Assembly (NCBI RefSeq): GCF_018829635.1
Contig: NZ_JAHKKG010000017.1
Location: forward strand, 1-64,000
DNA from: Paractinoplanes bogorensis
GTDB taxonomy: Bacteria; Actinomycetota; Actinomycetes; Mycobacteriales; Micromonosporaceae
DNA length: 64,000 bases
Direction: 5' to 3'
The translations under genes and the position numbers were made by a program. How positions within the stretch are numbered: position 1 is the stretch's first letter; the number at the start of each line of letters is the position of its first letter. Below the pieces are notes generated by a model that made no database searches, was not told where the DNA came from, and saw only the letters and a program-made list of their open reading frames with translations. Shown in pieces: positions 17,710 to 29,422 of this stretch.

Positions 17710-18276
17710 CTAGTAGTCGGCGAAGACGGCGAACCCGCGCTCGGCGCAGCGCCGGTAGAAGCCGGCCAGGATCGCCAGCTCGGAGCGGGCGAAGCTCCAG
17801 TGCGGGGCGTTGCCGGCGTCGTCGCGCAGGGCCGACAGGCGCTGGTCGAGCCACCGCAGCTGCTGTTCGGCGAGCCGGCCGGCGGCGACCGCGTTGCGCA
17901 TGACGCCCGCCACCGAGTCGAAGGTGACCAGGTCACCGTATTGCTCATGGCCCTCGACGAAGCGCTCCAGCCCGCCCGCGATCCACGCGCAGCCGTCCGG
18001 GTCGATCACCGGGTCTTCGTCCTCGGCCGCGGCATCTGTCGCATAGAGGACGCCGTCGAGACCGAGAAGCAGATCAACCAGTTCCGTGTACGCCGTGGCG
18101 CGCACTGTTCCGGTCTTGGCGATGTGCAGCGCCAGGGCTCCGGTGGGCGCGGCGATCTCGGGCGCGTCGGCGATCGCCCCGAAGTCGACGAACTCGGCGG
18201 GAGCCACCGGGTCGTAGTACTGATTCGTCCGCGGCCAGTGCACCGCGACGTTATCCAGCCCCTTGTCGTGCGCCAT
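17710..18276 (-). CDS. hypothetical protein
   Basis: 188 aa from the ATG at 18276 (MAHDKGLDNVAVHWPRTNQ); the frame runs on to 18354 but those codons look non-coding. It is acidic and soluble, with no signal peptide or membrane span. Visible features are a C-terminal stretch rich in Trp, Phe, Tyr (HWSFARSELAILAGFYRRCAERGFAVFADY). It converges with dciA. I do not recognise the family and assign no function; compact ordered-looking sequence supports a real gene. Confidence 0.7.
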   Translation of the reverse strand: MAHDKGLDNVAVHWPRTNQYYDPVAPAEFVDFGAIADAPEIAAPTGALALHIAKTGTVRATAYTELVDLLLGLDGVLYATDAAAEDEDPVIDPDGCAWIAGGLERFVEGHEQYGDLVTFDSVAGVMRNAVAAGRLAEQQLRWLDQRLSALRDDAGNAPHWSFARSELAILAGFYRRCAERGFAVFADY

Positions 18277-18798
18277 GTGGGGGCCACCCCTCCTCGACCT
18301 GCGTCGCGGCCGTCCGGCCATCACCGGCCCGCGCGGGCAGAGGTTACGACACAAACCCCCGCCGTTGGGAGGCAGTGTCGCAGTGCGTGTCCGGAAGCCT
18401 CGGCAGGCGCGCCCTGACGACGGCCCGTCGGATCACTTGCCGTTGCGCGGGCCCCCCGCTCCGTGTAGGGGGAGACTCGGGAGCGGCCCTCGACGCGTCT
18501 GCGGCAATCTCAGGCACCCGGAAGGGGTGCCGTACCCTCGCCAACTCGCTTCGGCGGAGTAGAATCGATGAAGACCGGGAAAACCTCTGTGTGACGGCCG
18601 TTGCTGTCACGCTACGCGGTTTTTCCAGCCGATCACGATCCGCGGGCCTGCCGCGGCGACCGGCGTGCATGGTTCCACCGGTGGTCCGCTCCTCCCCGCG
18701 GCGCTCATCTGTGGCTCACCCTGCCTGCCGCCGCCCGCCGCGCGCCCGCCGTCCCCGTGCGGGGCCCTGACGGGTCCGGTGCGAGAAAGTGGCCGAGG
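18277..18798. promoter_or_regulatory. intergenic region upstream of gyrB
   Basis: 522 bp between the divergent hypothetical gene and gyrB. A 7-bp hairpin GGCACCC / GGGTGCC is at 18513-18531 and a -10-like TAGAAT at 18560-18565. The gyrB frame stays open back to 18601 but the codons before 18799 show no family similarity. No gene seen. Confidence 0.45.
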
Positions 18799-20751
<1,953 letters not shown>

Positions 20752-20770
20752 GTGACGTTCCGGGGGAGCT

Positions 20771-20811
20771 GTATCCACAGCGTCCCCCGGGTTTCCACAA
20801 CGTTATCCACA
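20771..20811. promoter_or_regulatory. DnaA boxes in the gyrB-gyrA spacer
   Basis: Within the 116-bp gap there are GTATCCACA (20771-20779), TTTCCACAA (20792-20800) and a perfect TTATCCACA (20803-20811), the strongest E. coli-type box. They end 57 bp before the gyrA start, so DnaA could influence gyrA transcription. Confidence 0.7.
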
Positions 20812-20867
20812 GCAGGATGCGTATTTTCGCCGTACATGTCTGGTTTCACCTTGAGTAAGGGTTAACA

Positions 20868-23375
<2,508 letters not shown>

Positions 23376-23378
23376 TTG

Positions 23379-24251
23379 ATGCCGGAGACACAGGCGAAGT
23401 CGGGGGCCACGGGAGGCTCTGCGACTCCGAACGAGGCGGCCAAGAAAGATGGCGCCGCCCCGAACGGAGCCGGCGCCCAGGCTCGTGGCGCGGCCCCCGC
23501 CGAAGCCCCGTCCCCGCCGAAGTTCACCCGGGCGCCGGGCATGGCCCCGCCGCCCGGTGAACCGCCCGCCGATCACGACGGCCCCGACACGAAACGGCCC
23601 GGCGGGCCCGTGAAGGGTTCGGCCAGCGTGCCGACCGTCACGAAAGGCAAAGGCGCGGCGCCCGGCAGCAGCTCGGGCCGGGTCAGCGTGCCGTCGTCCG
23701 GCAAACCCGGCGCGCCCGCCGGCCCGCAGCAGCGGCCCGGTGGCGAAGCGGCCAAGGCGGCCCGGCCCACCAGCGGTCCCGGGCAGGCCACCGGCTCCGC
23801 CGCGGTCGGCGCTGCCCGGGTCACCGAGGCGGTTCGCTCGGCCCGCTCGACCGTGACCTCGGCGGCCGCACGCGGCCCGCGGCGGGCTCGGCTCAACCTC
23901 AAGCGGATCGACCCGTGGTCCGTGATGAAGTTCTCGTTCGCCGTGTCTGTGGTGCTCTTCATCGTCGTGGTCGTGGCGACGTCGGTGCTCTACCTCGCCC
24001 TTGACGCCATGGGCGTCTGGACCGAGGTCAACACCAGCCTCAAGGAACTGGTCAGCGCCAGCGGAGGCGAAGACGCCTCGTCCAGCGGCGGCTTCCAGAT
24101 CACCGCGTGGGGCGTGATCGGCACGTCGATGCTGATCGGAGCGGTCAACGTCGTGCTGTTCACGGCGCTGGCGACGCTCGGCGCGTTCATCTACAACGTG
24201 TGCGCCGACCTGGTCGGCGGGGTCGAACTGACCCTCGCCGAGCGGGACTGA
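23379..24251 (+). CDS. DUF3566 domain membrane protein
   Basis: 290 aa from the ATG 3 bp after the gyrA stop; a TTG directly before it is an alternative. Residues 1-165 are Pro/Gly/Ala-rich and disordered. The C-terminal DUF3566 domain starts at RRARLNLKRIDPWSVMKFSF and has two membrane spans (FAVSVVLFIVVVVATSVLYLAL and the MLIGAVNVVLFTALATLGAFIY span). The family sits next to gyrA in nearly all actinobacteria; its function is not established. Confidence 0.9.
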   Translation: MPETQAKSGATGGSATPNEAAKKDGAAPNGAGAQARGAAPAEAPSPPKFTRAPGMAPPPGEPPADHDGPDTKRPGGPVKGSASVPTVTKGKGAAPGSSSGRVSVPSSGKPGAPAGPQQRPGGEAAKAARPTSGPGQATGSAAVGAARVTEAVRSARSTVTSAAARGPRRARLNLKRIDPWSVMKFSFAVSVVLFIVVVVATSVLYLALDAMGVWTEVNTSLKELVSASGGEDASSSGGFQITAWGVIGTSMLIGAVNVVLFTALATLGAFIYNVCADLVGGVELTLAERD

Positions 24252-24328
24252 GGATTCGCACGTACGGGTCGGGGGCCCCGTTTTGGAGGCGCCCGGCCCG
24301 ATACGGTAATCTTTCGCAGTCGCACTGA

Positions 24329-24402
24329 GGGGCTATAGCTCAGTCGGTTAGAGCGCAGAGCTGATAACTCTGAGGTCGCTGGTTCGATTCCAGCTAGCCC
24401 CA
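24329..24402 (+). tRNA. tRNA-Ile (GAT)
   Basis: Full cloverleaf: acceptor GGGGCTA pairs with TAGCCCC, anticodon stem CAGAG/CTCTG around loop CTGATAA (anticodon GAT), T-arm GGTTCGATTCC. The 3' CCA is not encoded. Confidence 0.97.
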
Positions 24403-24489
24403 CGAGCGGCAGGCGGCCCTTGTCTGCGGAGTGCGCAGACCGGGGCCGCTCGTCATATCTGCTCAGGGGGCCGAGCCCCCTGAAACCCC
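24403..24489 (+). terminator. tRNA-Ile trailer: double hairpin with the 41-bp repeated element
   Basis: First a nested hairpin: GAGCGGC...GCCGCTC enclosing GTCTGCG...CGCAGAC. Then, from 24449, a 41-bp element CTCGTCATATCTGCTC plus hairpin AGGGGGC-CGA-GCCCCCT plus GAAACCCC. The same 41 bp, with one mismatch, follows tRNA-Leu at 60256-60216 at an equal distance. Probably termination or 3'-end processing of tRNA transcripts; a dispersed repeat is the alternative. Confidence 0.6.
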
Positions 24490-24534
24490 GCGTTACGGTG
24501 GCCACTCTGCGTGCTTCGGTCGCGGCCGTTACTC

Positions 24535-24637
24535 GTGGCCTTCGGCCACATTGAGTAGCTTGGCTCAGAGCTCGCTCGTGGCCTTCGGCCACGTCGAGTA
24601 GCTTCTTTGGAGAGGTTTGCTCGTGGCCTTCGGCCAC
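24535..24637. repeat. three copies of the hairpin GTGGCCTTCGGCCAC
   Basis: Perfect 15-bp inverted repeats (6-bp stem, TTC loop) at 24535-24549, 24578-24592 and 24623-24637, each preceded by CTC. Spacing is 43-45 bp. They lie between tRNA-Ile and a small gene and are not in a coding frame with support. Confidence 0.85.
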
Positions 24638-24670
24638 ATCGTTGGCAGTGATCTTGGGTGGAGGGTTTTG

Positions 24671-24799
24671 ATGTTCAAGAAGCTCCTGATTGTTGCTGGT
24701 GTGGTGGGGGCGGCTGCGCTTATCTTCAAGAAGGTTAAGGCGTCCAGCGATGAGCGGGCGCTTTGGCATGAGGCGACCACTGCGCCTGACCTGCGGTAG
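24671..24799 (+). CDS. small DLW-39 family-like protein
   Basis: 42 aa: a membrane-spanning N-terminus (FKKLLIVAGVVGAAALIFKK) followed by a short charged tail with ERALWHEAT. The layout (Lys-flanked span, then a D/A-L-W-x-E-A-T motif) and the position between tRNA-Ile and tRNA-Ala next to gyrA match the short actinobacterial DLW-39 proteins. Function unknown. Confidence 0.75.
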   Translation: MFKKLLIVAGVVGAAALIFKKVKASSDERALWHEATTAPDLR

Positions 24800-24818
24800 G
24801 TAGGTTGGGTTGAAGTTG

Positions 24819-24891
24819 GGGGCCCTAGCTCAACTGGCAGAGCACCGCCTTTGCAAGGCGGGGGTTAGGGGTTCAAGTCCCCTGGGCTCCA
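24819..24891 (+). tRNA. tRNA-Ala (TGC)
   Basis: Acceptor GGGGCCC pairs with GGGCTCC (one G-T pair), anticodon stem CCGCC/GGCGG around TTTGCAA (anticodon TGC), T-arm GGTTCAAGTCC. CCA is not encoded. It lies 19 bp after the small gene. Confidence 0.97.
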
Positions 24892-24897
24892 CCGAGA

Positions 24898-24947
24898 GAT
24901 CCCTCCGGGTTGTGCTGCGCGAAGCGCGGTGCCGGGGGGATTTTTTG
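24898..24947 (+). terminator. intrinsic terminator after tRNA-Ala
   Basis: An imperfect GC-rich stem (ATCCCTCCGG... paired with ...CCGGGGGGAT, with an inner GCGC-GAA-GCGC hairpin) is followed by a run of six T. It starts 7 nt after the tRNA. Confidence 0.85.
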
Positions 24948-24987
24948 CGTCCAAGTTGCTCCGGGAGGCGGGGACGGGGTCGGGCGC

Positions 24988-25051
24988 GGGCGGTCACGCG
25001 GGACCGGTGGCTTGGTGGTGGGCGGTCACGTGGGACCGGGGGACTGGTGGT
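24988..25051. repeat. 32-bp tandem duplication
   Basis: Two adjacent copies of GGGCGGTCACG(C/T)GGGACCGG..., differing at four positions, upstream of the lipoprotein gene. Non-coding. Confidence 0.75.
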
Positions 25052-25076
25052 GGGTGGGGTTTGATGTACTGGCGCC

Positions 25077-25826
25077 GTGCGACGGCGGGTGATGTTGAGT
25101 TTGGTGGCCGGCAGTTTGTTGGCTGGGTGTGGGGCTCCTAAGGCGGAGAACCGAGGGGCCGCCGGTGTGGCGCCGACGGGTGCCGGCGTGCCGGAGTCGG
25201 CGGCGGTCAGCGCGTCGGCTAGTGCTCTGCCTGCCGTGGCGGGGGACTACGTCTGGTTTGAAGACGTGGAGGACCTGCGTAAAGGGTTCTGCTTTGTTTG
25301 GGTCAAAGGGCTCACGTCGTCTGAAGTTATCGAGCGCATGGGGGCCAAAGAGCTCGAGCGCATCGGATGGCAGCAGATGGTGGGGGCCGGCGACGGGCAG
25401 CGCGGGGCCGTGGAGAAGTACTTCTTCGGTGTGTCGCGGGCCAGTGACGAGTGGTCGCTGGTGATCGAGGACAACGGGCAGCTCGGGCTGGCCGATGATC
25501 TGCTGCGGCCGCTCTCCAAGGGGACGACGCTGGTGTGCCTGTGGAAAGGGTCGGGCGGGCGCGTGCGGTACCTCGAACTGGACGACGAGGTTGTTCAGCT
25601 CGATATGGATCCGTCGGACGTGTCACGGCGTACGGGAAACAAAGCCCGGGAAATGGAAACGACCATCGACGAGGTCGGGCTGGGCGGGGACACCGACTCG
25701 GACCCTGTTCCGGGGGCGTTTGCGCTGGCCGAGCGGGTTACCGGCGTACGGCTGAGCCTGGAAATGCTGCAAGAGCGGACGTACCTCTTCAGCGCGACCC
25801 CAACCGGTCAGGGAAAGAGTCAATAG
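25077..25826 (+). CDS. predicted lipoprotein, DUF6461-like
   Basis: 249 aa. N-terminal signal MRRRVMLSLVAGSLLAGCG with lipobox LAGC predicts lipid attachment at Cys18 and export to the outer face of the membrane. A Ser/Ala-rich linker leads to a globular domain with DYVWFEDVED, FCFVWVKGLTSSEVIERMGAKELERIG. That pattern resembles the actinobacterial DUF6461 domain (moderate confidence). Function unknown. The GTG at 25077 is the first start; ATG 25092 would also keep the lipobox. Sequence is slightly AT-richer than its neighbours. Confidence 0.75.
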   Translation: MRRRVMLSLVAGSLLAGCGAPKAENRGAAGVAPTGAGVPESAAVSASASALPAVAGDYVWFEDVEDLRKGFCFVWVKGLTSSEVIERMGAKELERIGWQQMVGAGDGQRGAVEKYFFGVSRASDEWSLVIEDNGQLGLADDLLRPLSKGTTLVCLWKGSGGRVRYLELDDEVVQLDMDPSDVSRRTGNKAREMETTIDEVGLGGDTDSDPVPGAFALAERVTGVRLSLEMLQERTYLFSATPTGQGKSQ

Positions 25827-25878
25827 CCGTTCGGTTGTTGCATGCCGATCGTGGTCACGCCAACATCCACGTGTGACG

Positions 25879-26415
25879 ATGCGCACGACCGATCTGCTCA
25901 CCATCGGTGAGGCCGCGATCCTGTTGAGGTTCTCGCGGCGCCGGGTGCTGGACCTCTGCGCGCGCGGGCTGCTGCCGTACGTCAGCATCGGCACACACCG
26001 GCGAGTGCGCCGGGCCGACGTCGAGGCGCTGATCCACCCCGTGCTGACCCGCACCGAGCTCGAACAGTTGTGGCTGCACCAGGCGATCGCCGCCCGGCTC
26101 GCGGCCCAGCCGGATCTCGTGCTGTCGATCGCCGAGGCCAACGTCCGCAGGCTGCGGCGGCTGCACCCGGGCGGCCCCGAGTGGGAATGGCTCGAGCGCT
26201 GGGAGGTGCTGCTGGCCGGTGAGCCGGCCGCGGTGCTCGACGCGCTGACCTCCCCGGCTCAGTACGCGGTGCGGCTGCGTTCGGCGTCACCGTTTGCCGG
26301 CGTACTGTCCGAAAGGGAGCGTCGGGCCGTCCTCGACGCGCTCTCCGAAAGCCGCCGTGACCAGGCACGACCTCTGCGGGTGGCGCGCCTCGAGAGGGTC
26401 ATGCGCGCAGTGTGA
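25879..26415 (+). CDS. excisionase-type helix-turn-helix DNA-binding protein
   Basis: 178 aa. The first 55 residues are a MerR/Xis-like winged helix: LLTIGEAAILLRFSRRRVLDLCARG followed by SIGTHRRVRRADVEAL. The remaining 120 residues are helical and Arg-rich (HQAIAARLAAQPDLVLSIAEANVRRLRRL) without a recognised family. It may be a stand-alone regulator or an antitoxin-like protein; no integrase or attachment site is nearby, so a mobile-element excisionase is unlikely. A GTG at 25873 is an alternative start. Confidence 0.75.
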   Translation: MRTTDLLTIGEAAILLRFSRRRVLDLCARGLLPYVSIGTHRRVRRADVEALIHPVLTRTELEQLWLHQAIAARLAAQPDLVLSIAEANVRRLRRLHPGGPEWEWLERWEVLLAGEPAAVLDALTSPAQYAVRLRSASPFAGVLSERERRAVLDALSESRRDQARPLRVARLERVMRAV

Positions 26416-26520
26416 GTCCTCGATCACAAAAATAGAAAAGGGACTTATGTAAATCGCCGCCGCGGGCGGATAGTGGATCGTGATTCGCCTTGCGCGATGC
26501 ACCGCCCTCGGAGGTACCCG

Positions 26521-27807
26521 ATGACCACCACGATCCCCCATGTCACCACCGCGACCAAGCTCCAGGGCCTGCTCGAAGCCATGCTCCAGGCACCGTTGCC
26601 GGTACGCCTGCGAGCCTGGGACGGCTCGACCACCGGCCCCGCCGACGCCCCGCTGCTGATGATCCGAAACCGCCGCGCCCTGCGCCGCCTGATGTGGCAG
26701 CCCAACGAACTGGGACTGGCCCGGGCCTATGTCGCCGGCGAGATCGACGTCGAAGGTGATCTCTACGACGCGCTCACCCGCCTCGCCGCGCTGATCTGGC
26801 GCTCACCCGACCTCAAGGACGTGCCGATCCGGTCGGTGGCCGCCGATCTCGTACGCCTCGGCGTGCTCGGCACCCAGCCCAAGCCCCCGCCGGAAGAGAT
26901 GGTCGTCACCGGCACCCGGCACAGCCAGCGCCGCGACCGGCAGGCGATCAGCCACCACTACGACGTCGGCAACGACTTCTACCGTCTCGTGCTCGGGCCG
27001 AGCATGGTCTATTCGTGCGCTTACTGGACGTCCGACGCCGGTGACCTCGAGCAGGCGCAGCACGACAAGCTCGACCTGATCTGCCGCAAGCTGGGCCTGC
27101 GCCCGGGTCAGCGGCTGCTCGACGTCGGCTGCGGCTGGGGCAGCCTGGCCATCCATGCCGCCCGCGAATATGGCGTGCAGGTCGTGGGGATCACCCTCTC
27201 GACCGAGCAGGCCGATTACGCCCGCAAGCAGGTCGCCGAGGCGGGCCTGGCGGGCCAGGTCGAGATCCGGGTCGAGGACTATCGCGACCTCGACGACGGC
27301 CCGTACGACGCGATCGCCAGCGTGGGCATGGCCGAGCACGTCGGCGCCGAGCCGTACGCCGAATACGCGGCCATCCTGTACGCCCAGCTCAAGCCGGGCG
27401 GGCGGCTGCTCAACCATCAGATCTCGCGCCTGCACCTGGCCCCGAAGCAGCCGCACCAGCCGCGCAGCTTCATCGACGCGTACGTCTTCCCGGACGGCGA
27501 ACTCGCCCCGGTCGGCACCACGGTCACGATTCTCGAGCAGGCCGGCTTCGAGGTACGCGACGTCCACGCCCTGCGCGAGCACTACGGCCGGACGCTGCGC
27601 GCCTGGGTCGCCAACCTCGAGGCGGAGTGGTCCACGGCCGTACGCCTGACCAGTCCCGGCCGGGCCCGGGTGTGGCGCCTCTACATGGCGGCGTCCGCGC
27701 TCGCGTTCGAGCAGGCGCGCATCGGCGTCAATCAGGTGCTCGCCGTGAAGGGCCACCGTGACGGGTCGAGTGACATGTCGCCTACGCGCAGTGATTACGC
27801 GGTCTGA
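26521..27807 (+). CDS. cyclopropane-fatty-acyl-phospholipid synthase family methyltransferase
   Basis: 428 aa, ATG preceded by GGAGG at 6 nt. The N-terminal lipid-binding region (about 1-140, RNRRALRRLMWQPNELGLARAYV) is followed by a SAM methyltransferase domain with DVGCGWG at 201-207 and the acidic SVGMAEHVG. HYDVGNDFYRLVLGPSMVYSCAYW is the family signature just before it. It adds a methylene (or methyl) group from SAM across a double bond of membrane phospholipid chains. The AT-rich spacer upstream (26416-26470) probably contains its promoter. Confidence 0.92.
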   Translation: MTTTIPHVTTATKLQGLLEAMLQAPLPVRLRAWDGSTTGPADAPLLMIRNRRALRRLMWQPNELGLARAYVAGEIDVEGDLYDALTRLAALIWRSPDLKDVPIRSVAADLVRLGVLGTQPKPPPEEMVVTGTRHSQRRDRQAISHHYDVGNDFYRLVLGPSMVYSCAYWTSDAGDLEQAQHDKLDLICRKLGLRPGQRLLDVGCGWGSLAIHAAREYGVQVVGITLSTEQADYARKQVAEAGLAGQVEIRVEDYRDLDDGPYDAIASVGMAEHVGAEPYAEYAAILYAQLKPGGRLLNHQISRLHLAPKQPHQPRSFIDAYVFPDGELAPVGTTVTILEQAGFEVRDVHALREHYGRTLRAWVANLEAEWSTAVRLTSPGRARVWRLYMAASALAFEQARIGVNQVLAVKGHRDGSSDMSPTRSDYAV

Positions 27808-27861
27808 TCCGAATCGGTCTGTCCTCATCGGTCAGTGAGAGATCCGTTACATGGGAACGAA

Positions 27862-27878
27862 TGTGGACGTTATCCACA
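27862..27878. promoter_or_regulatory. inverted pair of DnaA boxes
   Basis: TGTGGACGTTATCCACA: a minus-strand TGTGGACGT and a perfect plus-strand TTATCCACA sharing one base, forming a near-palindrome. It lies 53 bp upstream of the Nudix start and 15 kb from oriC. Confidence 0.65.
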
Positions 27879-27930
27879 CCCTTCGAAGTTGTCATGCGGA
27901 ACGGGCGTGGCTCCGGTTAGCCTGCGTTCC

Positions 27931-28344
27931 GTGAGCGAACGAAAACGGGCCGCTGCCGTGATCGTCCGGGACGGCCGCGTGCTGATGGTGCACGAGCGTA
28001 GTCGGCGATCCGGTGGCGGTGAGTGGTGGACACTGCCGGGCGGCGGTCTCGAACCGGGGGAGACCGCCGAAGAGGCGTTGCGCCGCGAGGTGTTCGAAGA
28101 GACGGGCCTGGTGGTCGGCGAGGCCCGGCACGTCCTCGAGATGCCCTACCCCTCGGGGATGACCTCGGTGTTCGCGGTGACCGTGGCCGACGGCGAGCCG
28201 CGCATCGGCATCGACGACGGGATCGGGCCGGAGTTGCTCGGGCTCGACTGGTTGCCGGCGCCGGAGCTGCCGACCGAGACGAACGGCGGGGTGCCGGTGC
28301 CGCCGATGATCGTCGTGCTGCCGGCCGTGACCGCTGCGGGCTGA
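27931..28344 (+). CDS. Nudix hydrolase
   Basis: 137 aa from the GTG (VSERKRAAAVIVRDG). A complete Nudix box, GGLEPGETAEEALRREVFEETG, supplies the Mg-binding glutamates. It cleaves a nucleoside diphosphate linked to another moiety; the substrate cannot be told from sequence (MutT-like cleaning of oxidised nucleotides is one option). The frame is open further back to 27835 but without family similarity. The last 199 bp are antisense to the gene ending at 28146. Confidence 0.9.
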   Translation: MSERKRAAAVIVRDGRVLMVHERSRRSGGGEWWTLPGGGLEPGETAEEALRREVFEETGLVVGEARHVLEMPYPSGMTSVFAVTVADGEPRIGIDDGIGPELLGLDWLPAPELPTETNGGVPVPPMIVVLPAVTAAG

Positions 28345-28733
28345 ACCGCGGAGGCGGCCGCGATGACTCGCCGCCGCTCGGTCACGAAGTAGCCGCAGGC
28401 CAAGGCGTAGGCCAGAGCCAGTGCGAGGCCGACCGCCAGCGTGGCCGTCGCGTGGAACAGCAGGATGCTGGCCAGCAGCGAAGACTCGGCCCACACGGCG
28501 AGCAGCACCGCGTTGGTGGTGTCGGAACGCGACCACCCGGCCGTCTCCCGGCGGGCCTGACGCTTGATCTCGTCGACGAGGGAGTGGCCGAGGCCGAGGG
28601 TCAGCCCGCCCAGCAGCAGGCTCGCCGACAGCGACTGGTGATCGCCCCCGACCGAGGCGGCCAGCGCTGTACCGCCGGCCAGCAGGGCCAGCCCACTGAC
28701 GGTTCCGACCCGCCCTCCACGACGCTCCTTCAC
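28146..28733 (-). CDS. predicted small membrane protein
   Basis: 195 aa by open frame. The first 125 residues contain three or four hydrophobic segments (VSGLALLAGGTALAASV, LSASLLLGGLTLGLGHSL, AVLLAVWAESSLLASILLFH and LAVGLALALAYALACGYFV) and a basic loop KRQARRETAGWSRSD. The final 65 residues are Ser/Pro/Gly-rich and lie antisense inside the Nudix gene; this part may be untranslated if a frameshift or sequencing change moved the stop. No family recognised. Confidence 0.55.
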   Translation of the reverse strand: MKERRGGRVGTVSGLALLAGGTALAASVGGDHQSLSASLLLGGLTLGLGHSLVDEIKRQARRETAGWSRSDTTNAVLLAVWAESSLLASILLFHATATLAVGLALALAYALACGYFVTERRRVIAAASAVQPAAVTAGSTTIIGGTGTPPFVSVGSSGAGNQSSPSNSGPIPSSMPMRGSPSATVTANTEVIPEG

Positions 28734-28845
28734 ACCATGGCGGTCGGCAGCGGAAAACCGTTTCTGAGCCGGGCCGTGTTACGAGTTCGTTAGCTCCGGT
28801 GGGGGCTACCTGGACGGCGCGTGGTGAGCGAGGATGGCGAGCGTG

Positions 28846-29397
28846 ATGGGAACCCTGAAGCTCGAGCCCGCCCAGTCCCGCCCCGACCTGCTGGCCGCCC
28901 CGGTGGCCAAGGCGCTGACGGTCTGGCCCGAGGACGCGCCGATCGACGCCGACCAGGTGCTGGTGGCCCCGATCGATGCGGGGCTGGCCGACACCGCGGC
29001 CTTCTGCGACGCGTACGACGTGGGCCTCGACGTGTCGGCGAACTGCGTGATCGTGGCCGGCAAGCGGGGCGAGGTGGTCAAGTACGCCGCCTGCATCATC
29101 CTGGCCACGACGCGCGCCGACGTGAACGGCGTGGTGCGCAAGCGCCTGGACGTCCGCAAGTGCAGCTTCGCCCCGATGGACGACGCCGTGCGGCTGACCG
29201 GCATGGAGTACGGCGGCATCACCCCGATCGGCCTGCCGGTCGACTGGCCGATCCTGGTCGACGCCCGGGTCGCGGCCACCCCGCACGTGATCGTGGGCTC
29301 CGGCGTGCGGCACAGCAAGATCGCCATCGCCGGACCGGCCCTGGGTGCGCTGCCCGGGGCCGAGGTGATCGAGGACCTGGCCAAGCTGATCGGCTGA
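28846..29397 (+). CDS. YbaK/EbsC-type aminoacyl-tRNA deacylase
   Basis: 183 aa (MGTLKLEPAQSRPDLL). YbaK/ProRS-INS-like fold: GLDVSANCVIVAGKRGEVVKYAACIILATTRADVNGVVRK and GGITPIGLPVDWPILVD fit the family's core, where a conserved Lys handles mischarged tRNA. Members hydrolyse Cys-tRNA(Pro), Ala-tRNA(Pro) or similar. Its neighbour proS carries an integral editing domain of the same fold. Starts at 28834 or 28843 are also possible; GAGG is best spaced for 28843 and 28846. Confidence 0.8.
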   Translation: MGTLKLEPAQSRPDLLAAPVAKALTVWPEDAPIDADQVLVAPIDAGLADTAAFCDAYDVGLDVSANCVIVAGKRGEVVKYAACIILATTRADVNGVVRKRLDVRKCSFAPMDDAVRLTGMEYGGITPIGLPVDWPILVDARVAATPHVIVGSGVRHSKIAIAGPALGALPGAEVIEDLAKLIG

Positions 29398-29407
29398 GGT
29401 CGATACC

Positions 29408-29421
29408 GTTTCACGTGGAAC
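29408..29421. promoter_or_regulatory. parS-like site, one mismatch, distal
   Basis: GTTTCACGTGGAAC in the 25-bp convergent gap between the YbaK gene and the DsbA gene, about 24 kb from the nearest perfect parS. One mismatch in the right arm. Confidence 0.65.
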
Positions 29422-29422
29422 G

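Noticed and set aside
18601..18798. N-terminal extension of GyrB
   Set aside because: In frame but without similarity to GyrB; the GTG at 18799 gives the normal N-terminus.
25879..26415. Excisionase of an integrated element
   Set aside because: No integrase, no attachment repeats at the nearby tRNA genes, and neighbours are ordinary chromosomal genes.
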